A stretch of DNA of 64,000 nt, from assembly GCF_011044495.1 (NCBI RefSeq), contig NZ_CP049143.1, positions 1,426,001-1,490,000 on the forward strand. The letters run 5' to 3'. The notes beneath the pieces are model-generated. The model had not been told where the DNA came from and did no database searches. It saw only the letters and a list, made by a program, of their open reading frames with translations. Positions 35,161 to 43,314 of the stretch are shown one piece after another (the stretch's first letter is position 1; the number at the start of each line of letters is the position of its first letter). The translations under genes were made by a program, and so were the position numbers. Source of the stretch: Roseimicrobium sp. ORNL1 (GTDB lineage Bacteria > Verrucomicrobiota > Verrucomicrobiia > Verrucomicrobiales > Verrucomicrobiaceae).

Positions 35161-37158
35161 ATGACACTTTTGCACCGCTTCCTCCTTGCCGTTTCGGTCG
35201 TTGCTCTTGGCATAGGGCGTACTCACGCCGCTGATTTCGTTCTGGCCTCCAGGAGCATTGCGCCGGCTCCCATCGTGGTACCGAAGGATGCGCCGCCGCG
35301 GACGAAGCAGGCAGCGGAGGAACTGGCGCGTTGCCTGGAGAAGATGAGTGGTGCGAAGCCGCAGGTCCTCGAGGGAACCCCTGCAGAAATGCCGGCGCGT
35401 GCCATCTGGGTGGGATACCAGCCTGCGGTGAAGTCGGCGTTCCCGCAGGTGGATTTCGAGTTCAAGCATCCCGAGGAAATCTTGATCGTGGCGAATGACA
35501 AACATGTGGTCATCGCGGGTCGCGATCGCTGGATTCCGGGAGGGAGGACCGTCAAGGATCGCAATCGCAAGACGTTTGATGTGCAGCACGAGTCCGGCAC
35601 GGCGAATGCGGTGTACACGTTTTTGCAGGGCCAGTTGGGCGTGCGCTGGTTCTGGCCAGGTGAACTGGGTGAGGACGTGGTGAAGAGCGAGGAAATCAAA
35701 ATCGCTCCGATGGAATACCGCTATCACCCCAGCATCGTGGGGCGCTCAGGTGTGTTTCATTATTCCAATCAGTCGGATGTCGGCTACGGACGCTCGCAGG
35801 ATTGGACGCTGCATCAGCGGTTGATGCTGGACTCCTTCCCTATGGAAGGTGGGCATGGGTTCGGCGACTGGTGGGAGCGCTATCACGAGACGCATCCGGA
35901 AATCTTCGCGCTGCAGCCGGATGGCACGCGAAGTGGCTTCCCGAATCCACGCACGGTGAAGCTGTGCTCTTCCAATCCGAAGGTGTGGGAGCTGTGGCTG
36001 AAGCAGGTGGAGGAGGAACTCGCAAAAGATCCGGGGCAGACCCTTTTCAACGCGTCGCCGAATGACGGCTGGTCCAGTGGCCACTGCGTGTGCAAGGAGT
36101 GCTCCGCGTGGGATCACCCGGATGGCGAGCCGCGTGTCTTCAACTGGTACAAGCAGAATGCCCAGCGCCCGGCGCTTTCTGATCGCGACGTGACCTTTGC
36201 GAACACGCTCGCGGGGCTGCTGGAGCAGAAGTATCCCGGCAAGGGCTACCAGGTGATGATGCTGAGCTATGGGCATTCACGGCCAGCGCCCATTGCGGCG
36301 CGTCCAGCGAAGAATGTGGTCATTGCCAGTGTGGCAAATTTCCTGGGCAGGACCGGCTTGGTGGATCGCGGCTCCACGCGAGGTGATACGTATCGTCAAC
36401 AGTGGGATGCCTGGACCAAGGTCACTTCCGAACTTCTCTGGAGGCCCAACACGGGCAGTCCCGCAGGCTGGCAGCAGGGGCTGCCAGATCTCTCCACGCA
36501 GCAGACGGCAAGTGACCTCAAGGCGGTGGCTGCGGCAGGATGCAAAGGCATCTACATCGACGGCGTGTGGGAACACTGGGCCACCATGGGACCGCAGTAT
36601 TATGTGATGGGGCAGCTCGTGTGGAATCCCTCTCTGGATACGGCAGCGGTGCTGGAGGACTACTATCGCCGTGCCTTCGGTCCTGCCGCGTCACACGTGC
36701 GTGCGTACTATGAAGGCATCGAAAAGGCGCGTATGGCGTTCACGGCGGAGAATCTCGAGGCTGGCGTGTTTGATTTCCCCAAGCTGTACACGCCGGAGTT
36801 GTTGCGGGATTCGCAGACCAACCTCGATGCCGCGAAGGAAGCAGCCAAATCAAGCAGTGAGGTGTATCAGAGGCGCGTTGAGTTTGTGCAGGCTGGGCTG
36901 ACGTACACGGCGCTCATCCTCGACAACATCCGCCTCATGGATGGTTATTGGAAGAAGAAGGACCCGGCCGTGGCTGCGAAGGTGCTGGAGAACTGGAAGG
37001 AAGTGGAGCGCGTGATCGCAGAGCATCCCCCTGCCATCAATGCCGGGCCGGTGCGTCCCATCACTCCCCGCATGGTCGGGTTGCATCCAGAGTACCCGGA
37101 TCGCGCCAAGAAAAAGAAGACCGCGAAGAAGGCGGTGGATGATTTGGATGCGAATTGA
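35161..37158 (+). CDS. Exported DUF4838 protein (alpha-glucuronidase-like)
   Basis: Predicted product of 665 residues from ATG 35161, starting a signal peptide cut after THA. The N-terminal domain (VPKDAPPRTKQAAEELARCLEKMSG) resembles the alpha-glucuronidase N-terminal domain found in front of DUF4838. The central domain carries EGGHGFGDWW, HPEIFALQPDG, NASPNDGWSSGHCVCKECSAWD and YIDGVWEHWATMG, which fit DUF4838 glycosidase-like barrels of Bacteroidetes, Planctomycetes and Verrucomicrobia. The C-terminus is Lys-rich. It likely acts on polysaccharide outside the cytoplasm; the substrate is unknown. It is divergent from the oxoprolinase gene. Confidence 0.8.
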   Translation: MTLLHRFLLAVSVVALGIGRTHAADFVLASRSIAPAPIVVPKDAPPRTKQAAEELARCLEKMSGAKPQVLEGTPAEMPARAIWVGYQPAVKSAFPQVDFEFKHPEEILIVANDKHVVIAGRDRWIPGGRTVKDRNRKTFDVQHESGTANAVYTFLQGQLGVRWFWPGELGEDVVKSEEIKIAPMEYRYHPSIVGRSGVFHYSNQSDVGYGRSQDWTLHQRLMLDSFPMEGGHGFGDWWERYHETHPEIFALQPDGTRSGFPNPRTVKLCSSNPKVWELWLKQVEEELAKDPGQTLFNASPNDGWSSGHCVCKECSAWDHPDGEPRVFNWYKQNAQRPALSDRDVTFANTLAGLLEQKYPGKGYQVMMLSYGHSRPAPIAARPAKNVVIASVANFLGRTGLVDRGSTRGDTYRQQWDAWTKVTSELLWRPNTGSPAGWQQGLPDLSTQQTASDLKAVAAAGCKGIYIDGVWEHWATMGPQYYVMGQLVWNPSLDTAAVLEDYYRRAFGPAASHVRAYYEGIEKARMAFTAENLEAGVFDFPKLYTPELLRDSQTNLDAAKEAAKSSSEVYQRRVEFVQAGLTYTALILDNIRLMDGYWKKKDPAVAAKVLENWKEVERVIAEHPPAINAGPVRPITPRMVGLHPEYPDRAKKKKTAKKAVDDLDAN

Positions 37159-37257
37159 TTGATGAGCGGGGGCACAAGGTGCGCCCCCCCTGAAACTCTT
37201 TGCCAAAGAGTTGCTGAGCTCACCGTGGCTCGAACGTGAGCGCAATGATACAGAAGT

Positions 37258-37462
37258 TGTGACGCGAAGCGTCCCTGGACTGCGTGCAGCCCTGCTGCCG
37301 CTTTCCTAAAGTGCAGCCTGCTGCACGCTTCACTGCGACGAAGTCGCCAAGCTTTTTTGGACGCGTCGAGGTACAAGCGGGTGTCACCATCGCCACAGCA
37401 GGCTGTGGACTCTGGAAAGCGGCAGCAGGGCTGCACGCAGTCCAGGGACGCTGCGCGTCACA
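37258..37462. repeat. Long near-perfect inverted repeat (49-bp arms) between convergent genes
   Basis: Arm 37258-37306 and arm 37414-37462 are reverse complements at 48 of 49 positions, and a second block (CAGCCTGCTG) continues the pairing inward. The whole 205 bases could fold into one long hairpin. There is no open frame. It lies in the 450-base gap between the DUF4838 gene and the convergent flavoprotein gene. The rest of the gap has only a small palindrome at 37529-37546 (CGCCTTC/GAAGGCG), whose outer sequence recurs inverted at 37580-37589. Confidence 0.85.
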
Positions 37463-37608
37463 GCATCCGGATCAGTCGCATATGTCAGCTTGCTCTAACG
37501 CCGATTATCAATAAGAACGGCGGGAGAACGCCTTCAAGCGAAGGCGACTCCGCAAACGATCACGAGTCTGCTCGTTAGAGAAGGCGTTCATCTGACATGC
37601 TGAGAACT

Positions 37609-38760
37609 TCAGTACACGTCGCGACGATACCGCTTGGAGGCCTTCAGGTTCTCCATGTACGCGTTCACTTCGTCGGGGGACTTGCCGCCTTCCTTGGCCA
37701 CGATCTGGCGCAGTGCGTTGTCCACGTCCACGGCCATGCGTGAGGCATCGCCGCACACGTAGAAGATGGCGCCCTGTTCGAGCCAGTCATACATGTCCTT
37801 GCCGTGATCCAGCATTCGATGCTGCACATAGAGCTTCTTCTCCTGGTCGCGGGAGAAGGCAGTGTCGAGCTTTGTCAGCGTGCCGTCGGCGAGGTAGTTG
37901 TCCCACTCATCCTTGTAGAAGAAGCAGGAGCTGCAGTTGATTTCGCCGAAGAAGAGCCAAGACTTGCCCTTCGCGCCGGTGGCCTTGCGCTCTTGCACGA
38001 AGGAACGGAAGGGCGCGATGCCGGTGCCGGGTCCCACCATGATGATGGGTGTTTCATCCGTGGGCTCGGGAAGACGGAAGCCTGCGCCGGACTTGATGAA
38101 GGTCGGCAGGGGCGTGGATTCATCCACACGGTCCGCGAGGAAGGTGGAGCACACACCGCCGCGCTGGCGGCCATGGCTCTCATAGCGCACGGTGGCCACA
38201 GTCAGGTGCACCTGCTCAGGGCACGCGCGGAGGCTGGAGGAGATGGAATAGAGACGCACCACCAGCTTGCGCAGCAGGCCGGCGATTTCCGGAGCGTCGA
38301 AAGAGGCACCGGGATTCTCGGCGACGACGTCCAGCACGTCCTTGCCCCAGAGGTAGTTCTTGAGGTCTTCCTTCTTCTCGGGCGTAGCGAGAGCGGCGAG
38401 GTCGCTGTTGCCGGCCTTCTCGGCGACGGAGCGGATGAGCTTGCCGTCCACTTCGGTGATGGAGTACACCTCGGTCAGTGCCTGGCGCAGGCTGATGGTG
38501 CCGCCCTTGGGATTGGCCACTTCTTCCGAGCCGGAGAGTTTGAGCAGGCTGAGGAGTTCATCCACCAGCTTCGGGTCGTTCGTCGGCATTACTGCGAGGG
38601 AGTCGCCGGGCAGGTATTCCATGCCGCTGCCGGAGAGATCGATCTCGTAGTGGCGGGTGTTCTTGGCCGCGCCAGCGCCGGTCAGGTCGTATGCGCGCTT
38701 CAGGTGCGCGATGAAGGGATTCTTGACGTTGTAGGGCGACTTGGGGGCGGCGGTGCTCAT
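37609..38760 (-). CDS. Sulfite reductase-type flavoprotein (FAD/NADPH domains only)
   Basis: Predicted product of 383 residues from ATG 38760. The chain corresponds to the C-terminal two thirds of CysJ. FAD binding is shown by RLYSISSS and GGVCSTFLAD, NADPH binding by GPGTGIAPFRSFVQER and FFGEINCSSCFFY, and the C-terminus ends YRRDVY as in the family. The N-terminal flavodoxin (FMN) domain is missing, so electrons would need to be passed to a separate carrier or directly to a partner. No hemoprotein subunit (CysI) is in the window. Role in assimilatory sulfite reduction is likely but unproven. Confidence 0.88.
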   Translation of the reverse strand: MSTAAPKSPYNVKNPFIAHLKRAYDLTGAGAAKNTRHYEIDLSGSGMEYLPGDSLAVMPTNDPKLVDELLSLLKLSGSEEVANPKGGTISLRQALTEVYSITEVDGKLIRSVAEKAGNSDLAALATPEKKEDLKNYLWGKDVLDVVAENPGASFDAPEIAGLLRKLVVRLYSISSSLRACPEQVHLTVATVRYESHGRQRGGVCSTFLADRVDESTPLPTFIKSGAGFRLPEPTDETPIIMVGPGTGIAPFRSFVQERKATGAKGKSWLFFGEINCSSCFFYKDEWDNYLADGTLTKLDTAFSRDQEKKLYVQHRMLDHGKDMYDWLEQGAIFYVCGDASRMAVDVDNALRQIVAKEGGKSPDEVNAYMENLKASKRYRRDVY

Positions 38761-39180
38761 GGACGGGTTTCAGGAAAAGGGGCGGGCAAATTAGGGATTT
38801 GAGAGTCAGTGTCAAGAAGGGGTGCAAGGCGGAGCCCGTCCGCTGCAAGGGATGGTCAGCAGCGGCGCCTCCTCAAAAGAAAAAGAAGCAGCTTCGAGGC
38901 CAGAAATGGCGGCTAGAGTCTCTCTCCACCATTGGCCTGCCAAGTGGACGGTTCATGCAGCACCCTGCTGTGGGTCACTGTGACGAAGTGTCGAGGTGAC
39001 GGTCCGATTTCAAAGTGTTCTATGTCAGCCTCAACTTAAAACACTTTCAAAACCTGGTACCACTTCGGCATTTCGACACACAACGAGGATGAGCCAAGCG
39101 GGAAGTCGGGCAGAATGCGTTGATTTTATGTTCAAAAGAACACTTGAGTTGCGCGGATTTGGCCTCACCTTTTCCACCTG
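38761..39180. other. Intergenic region between divergent genes
   Basis: About 420 bases separate the flavoprotein gene (minus) from the radical SAM gene (plus). I see no gene, repeat or RNA structure that I can support. Both promoters must lie here. Confidence 0.4.
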
Positions 39181-40248
39181 ATGGACCCGTCTGCCCTGCC
39201 TCCTACTCGTCCGCGTGGCCGCGGGGCAGGGGAGAATCCGGACCAGCGTTTTGCCCAGCTCCACGTGGCGTATGAGGAGGGCGAGGCTCCTGCCAAGGTT
39301 CAGACGAAGTACCTCATCGACCACTCCCAGTCGGTCATCTCGAAAAACGACAGCCCGGACATCGGATTCACAGTCAGCCTGAATCCCTACCGGGGTTGCG
39401 AGCACGGGTGTGCCTACTGTTACGCGAGGCCCACGCACGAATACCTGGGGTTCAGCGCGGGATTGGACTTTGAGTCGCGCATCATGGTGAAGCAGGATGC
39501 GCCCGCACTGCTGCGTGCGGCCCTGGCCAAGCCGTCCTACAAACCTTCCACCATGGCGCTCAGCGGAGTGACGGACTGCTACCAGCCAGTAGAGAAGAAA
39601 CTGCGCATCACGCGTCGATGCCTGGAGGTGCTGGCCGAGTGCCGGCATCCGGTCTCCATCATCACGAAGAATCATCTCGTGGTGCGGGATCTCGATTTGT
39701 TGAAGGAACTGGCGAAGTACCAGGCGGTGGTGGTGTTCTTCTCTGTCACCTCACTCGACCCCAAGTTGGCGCACATTCTTGAACCACGCGCCTCGGCCCC
39801 GCAGCAGAGACTGGAGGCCATGCGCACGCTGCATGAGGCGGGCATTCCGGTGGGCGTGTCTGCAGCGCCCATGATTCCCGCGATCAATGATCACGAGATG
39901 CCCGCCATCCTGGAGGCCGCGGCGAATTGTGGCGCGGCGGGTGCAGCATACACGGTGGTGCGATTGCCTTTTTCCGTGAAGGAGGTCTTTTCTTCGTGGC
40001 TGGATGAGTATTTCCCGGAGAGGAAGGAGAAGGTGCTCGGACGCATTCGTGAGTGCCAGGGAGAGACTTTGGCGCATCGCGACTTTGGGACGCGCATGCA
40101 CGGCGAGGGTGTGTGGGCAGACCAGATTGAGCAGGTGTTTCGCGTGAGCAAGATTCGCAGCGGCATCGCGGCGCGGAAGATTCCGAAGATGAGCAGTGCG
40201 TCGTTTCGGCGGCCTGCGGTGGGCGGGCAGATGGAGCTGGGGATCTAG
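39181..40248 (+). CDS. PA0069-family radical SAM protein
   Basis: Predicted product of 355 residues from ATG 39181. The radical SAM cluster motif is C73-x3-C77-x2-C80 in YRGCEHGCAYCYARPTHEYLG, with the characteristic preceding segment SPDIGFTVSLNPY. Later motifs YQPVEKKLRITRRCLEVL and TKNHLVVRDLDLL are typical of the PA0069 / SplB-like group. The enzyme should bind a 4Fe-4S cluster and cleave S-adenosylmethionine; the substrate of the family is unknown, with DNA-lesion repair suggested by distant relation to spore photoproduct lyase. It is monocistronic in appearance. Confidence 0.9.
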   Translation: MDPSALPPTRPRGRGAGENPDQRFAQLHVAYEEGEAPAKVQTKYLIDHSQSVISKNDSPDIGFTVSLNPYRGCEHGCAYCYARPTHEYLGFSAGLDFESRIMVKQDAPALLRAALAKPSYKPSTMALSGVTDCYQPVEKKLRITRRCLEVLAECRHPVSIITKNHLVVRDLDLLKELAKYQAVVVFFSVTSLDPKLAHILEPRASAPQQRLEAMRTLHEAGIPVGVSAAPMIPAINDHEMPAILEAAANCGAAGAAYTVVRLPFSVKEVFSSWLDEYFPERKEKVLGRIRECQGETLAHRDFGTRMHGEGVWADQIEQVFRVSKIRSGIAARKIPKMSSASFRRPAVGGQMELGI

Positions 40249-40305
40249 TAGTGTGTCCCTGAGCCTGCCGGATACATCATCGATCAGAGTGCCATCGCGG
40301 AGACT

Positions 40306-41088
40306 TCACTTCGCGTTCATGCTGTCGCGCAGGCTGATCAAGATTTCTTCGGAGTCCTTCACCTGAATCATTCCCAAGTGGGGATATTCCAGGTCAATGA
40401 TCACATACACAGTCACTGAGAGTACGAGTGCGAACGCCATGGGATGAAGCGAAAGCCATGGACGCCGGTTTGCCATGTCGTAGCCGGCGAACAACGAACT
40501 GGCGAGAGAGAGCACCGCCAGCATCGCGGTGATGACGATAGGCGGATGCATTTTCGAGGCCTCGGTCCGCAGGGTGGCAGTGTCGAACATCGAGTTCAGC
40601 GCTGGAAGAAGCAGCATGGGTGGGGGACTGGCGCCCGTGCCCTGCGTAGATGAGACGGCCAGGGTCCAGATTTTCGATTGCAGTTCGGCTGTCTTCTGGA
40701 GTTCCGCCTTGGCAGCATCAAGATCAGGCAGCTTCCGATAAGTTTCGATTCTGGAGTCGAGGTAGCCTCTGAAAAGGTCGCGCATGGCTGGCTGCGTATC
40801 CACCGGGAGAAGATCCACGCGGAGCCATGCAGTACCGATGTCATTGCACTCTTGAGTGATGATTTTGCGGCGATCATCAAATCGCGACAACGCCCCTGAG
40901 AAGAGAAAGGCCAGAGTCAATCCGAGCAAACCGAAGACAGCACCTTCGATGGCGCTGATCCCCGTAGTAGCAGATTCGCCCTCCTTTGAGAACCTGGCCT
41001 TCCCAAGCCGCTTTCCCAATTCAATACACAGGAGGATTCCCACGAACAGAAAGCACACAAAGAGGATTCCCGTTGCGATGATGCTCAT
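40306..41088 (-). CDS. DUF4239 (bestrophin-like) membrane protein
   Basis: Predicted product of 260 residues from ATG 41088; the frame extends to a TTG at 41139. Two N-terminal helices (IIATGILFVCFLFVGILLCI and AIEGAVFGLLGLTLAFLFSGAL), a long polar helical middle containing RRKIITQECNDIGTAWLRVDLLP, and two C-terminal helices match DUF4239 proteins. Family knowledge is limited to a bestrophin-like membrane topology; transport is speculative. It stands alone between the radical SAM gene and a large membrane protein on the same strand. Confidence 0.75.
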   Translation of the reverse strand: MSIIATGILFVCFLFVGILLCIELGKRLGKARFSKEGESATTGISAIEGAVFGLLGLTLAFLFSGALSRFDDRRKIITQECNDIGTAWLRVDLLPVDTQPAMRDLFRGYLDSRIETYRKLPDLDAAKAELQKTAELQSKIWTLAVSSTQGTGASPPPMLLLPALNSMFDTATLRTEASKMHPPIVITAMLAVLSLASSLFAGYDMANRRPWLSLHPMAFALVLSVTVYVIIDLEYPHLGMIQVKDSEEILISLRDSMNAK

Positions 41089-41272
41089 ACGTGGAATTGG
41101 GCGCGGTTGCGAGTAGTCTGTGCGCACATCATCCTTCAATAGAGATGGGGTGAGGGGCCATCGGACCTAGGTCTTACTGTGGGGCAGTGAGAAGGAACAC
41201 ATCGGTACTGTCACCCGCGACGCCCGGCAGAAGGACCTCGTGCGTTTGGAAACTGAAACGCCCGGGGGCGCC

Positions 41273-43192
41273 TTACGGAGATATCTCTCGGAAAAAGTAA
41301 GGCGCACCTGGCATTATCAGATCGCTCTTCGGCGTGACCTCGACACGCAGCTTCGTGATCTTCCGCTCCTTCACGTCGAGCGCCCAGAACTCAATAGGCT
41401 TCTCCGGTGCCGCGAGCTTCACACGCACCTGCCAGGGATACATCTCTTTTACCGGTACGTCCTGCACATTGCCGAACTCGTAGTCGAGACCATAGATGCG
41501 TAGCAGGTGCTTCGGCGCGTATTGGCCAAGGCTGATGACGCGGCCCTCTTGCACTAGCAGGATAGCATCCACGGGCTGGCCAACGTTGAAGCGGGCATAG
41601 CCCTTGAGATCCAGCGTGCCATCTTCCAGCAGGCGGGCTTCGGTCACATCCGCTTTCTCCTGAGGCAGAGGTTTCTTCTCCCGGACAAAGTGACTCAGCT
41701 CGGGCGTGCTCAGCGGTTTCGTGCGGAGGAGATTGAGACTCTGGAGCGTGTTGATGGCATCCAGTACATTCCAGTTTTTCTTCACCATGTCGAGGGTCTC
41801 GATGCTGATGAGACCGCGCTGCTCATTGAGGTGCGGCATGAAGATCTGCAAGACCTGCGCCTGCCTTCGAGCGAGGTGCCACTGGTGGGTGAGGTGCAGG
41901 CCGTATTGCCACACGGGAATCTGCGCGACGCAGAAGGCGGTGATGGCGACGACTCCCAAGGTGCCCACGAAACTCTGCCCACCGGTCTTGAGTTCCGGCA
42001 GTTCATCGGGATGCTTCTCGCGCCAGCGTTCTCCGGCGCGGCGGAAGACGGTGCCGAGTGTCGCGGTGATGGCGATGCCTGCGACCAGCAAGTACTGGCT
42101 CGCGGCAAGGTAACGTGGCGTCACGGCGCGATGCTCACCGATGTCTGACGCGCGCTTACTCACGAGCAGGCCGATCACCACGACGTACAAGGCCAGCGCC
42201 ATCCACGGCAACACGGCTTTCAGCAGGCGTGCGCGCAGGGTGAAGAGAACCAGCACCGCGATCCAGGCGACGGTCCATTTGCCCATCGTCACGGCAGTAT
42301 CGAGCGGGTGGTCCACAAACGGTGAGCGCGCGAACCAGGTGCCGAGGAAGGCGAAGAAGAAGTTCAGCGCGGCCTTGAGCCGTCCCCCCTCAAGCAGACT
42401 GCCACCCGTTTCGAAGGCGTTGTCACCCGGTTTGAGGTTGTAGGCGTGATACGCCACGTTGATGAAGTTCGTGAAGTAGCAGCCGATGGTGACACCCGCG
42501 ATCACCAGCCAGATAGCGGAAAGGATGAGGCGCTGCTTCACGCTGCCGAGCGTGGGCTGGAAGAGGAAGATTCCCAGCATCACCGGCCACACGCCGATGC
42601 CGTGCGCGAAGCTGTGCGTGGCCATTTCTGCCAGCACGACCGCGCCAGCGAAACGCAACCACACGCCCGCGGTGCTGGGTTGTTCACGGGGATTCAGCAG
42701 GAGCAGGCAGCCGAGCACCCCGGCCATGGGAATCGCCGCCCACATGGCGGAGCCCCAGAGCAGAATCTGAAAGTGCATGGGGCAGAAGAGCAGCAGGTTG
42801 AACGCAAACATCAGCGGCCAGCGCCACGGTGAATTCCCCATGGTGCGGCCCAGCAGGAACCAGAGCATGACGGCATTCGCGGTGAAGATGAGGAGCGCCG
42901 CGTAGTTCTCCCAACGGAAGTCCCCGCCGCTCAGGTGGGACATGGCGATGATCATGAGCCGCGGCACCACGATGCGGTGCTGGATCTGCGGCGCGTAGAG
43001 GTCATGCCAGGTGAGCGTGCCGTCGTGCCACTTTTTCAGCAGGGGGGCATTCTCCCACATGTCCCAGCAGCCGACGTCCACGGCCGTGTGTTTCATGAGG
43101 AAGGCCGCGTACAGCGCGGGGGAAAAGACCAGTAGGAAAAGCAGGCAGCGAAGAAAAAGGCTGCGGGGCGGGAGGTCGGTGGCCTGGTTCAT
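41273..43192 (-). CDS. Large polytopic membrane protein with soluble C-terminal domain (GT-C-like)
   Basis: Predicted product of 639 residues from ATG 43192. About eleven hydrophobic helices in residues 10-420 are followed by a soluble region of 200 residues. An acidic first loop (VDVGCWDMWENAPLLKKWHDG) after helix 1 followed by QIQHRIVVPRL resembles the first periplasmic loop of GT-C glycosyltransferases. The same plan (helix, loop DDWMYISMFEKERAGTL...MEHRMAFVRG, then helices and SFASG or SFAHGI) is seen in the gene at 49381, so the two are probably distant paralogs. Substrate unknown. It is divergent from the planctomycete cytochrome gene. Confidence 0.65.
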   Translation of the reverse strand: MNQATDLPPRSLFLRCLLFLLVFSPALYAAFLMKHTAVDVGCWDMWENAPLLKKWHDGTLTWHDLYAPQIQHRIVVPRLMIIAMSHLSGGDFRWENYAALLIFTANAVMLWFLLGRTMGNSPWRWPLMFAFNLLLFCPMHFQILLWGSAMWAAIPMAGVLGCLLLLNPREQPSTAGVWLRFAGAVVLAEMATHSFAHGIGVWPVMLGIFLFQPTLGSVKQRLILSAIWLVIAGVTIGCYFTNFINVAYHAYNLKPGDNAFETGGSLLEGGRLKAALNFFFAFLGTWFARSPFVDHPLDTAVTMGKWTVAWIAVLVLFTLRARLLKAVLPWMALALYVVVIGLLVSKRASDIGEHRAVTPRYLAASQYLLVAGIAITATLGTVFRRAGERWREKHPDELPELKTGGQSFVGTLGVVAITAFCVAQIPVWQYGLHLTHQWHLARRQAQVLQIFMPHLNEQRGLISIETLDMVKKNWNVLDAINTLQSLNLLRTKPLSTPELSHFVREKKPLPQEKADVTEARLLEDGTLDLKGYARFNVGQPVDAILLVQEGRVISLGQYAPKHLLRIYGLDYEFGNVQDVPVKEMYPWQVRVKLAAPEKPIEFWALDVKERKITKLRVEVTPKSDLIMPGAPYFFREISP

Positions 43193-43314
43193 GGGAGAGT
43201 GCCGGACCGAGTATTAGCATCAGGTGGGGTATCGGCACGAACCTTTTGCCATGTCTGGGTCGGCTTGACGGGGCGGCATTGTCCCGTAGAATCCCGCGGT
43301 TTGCTTGGATTTTT

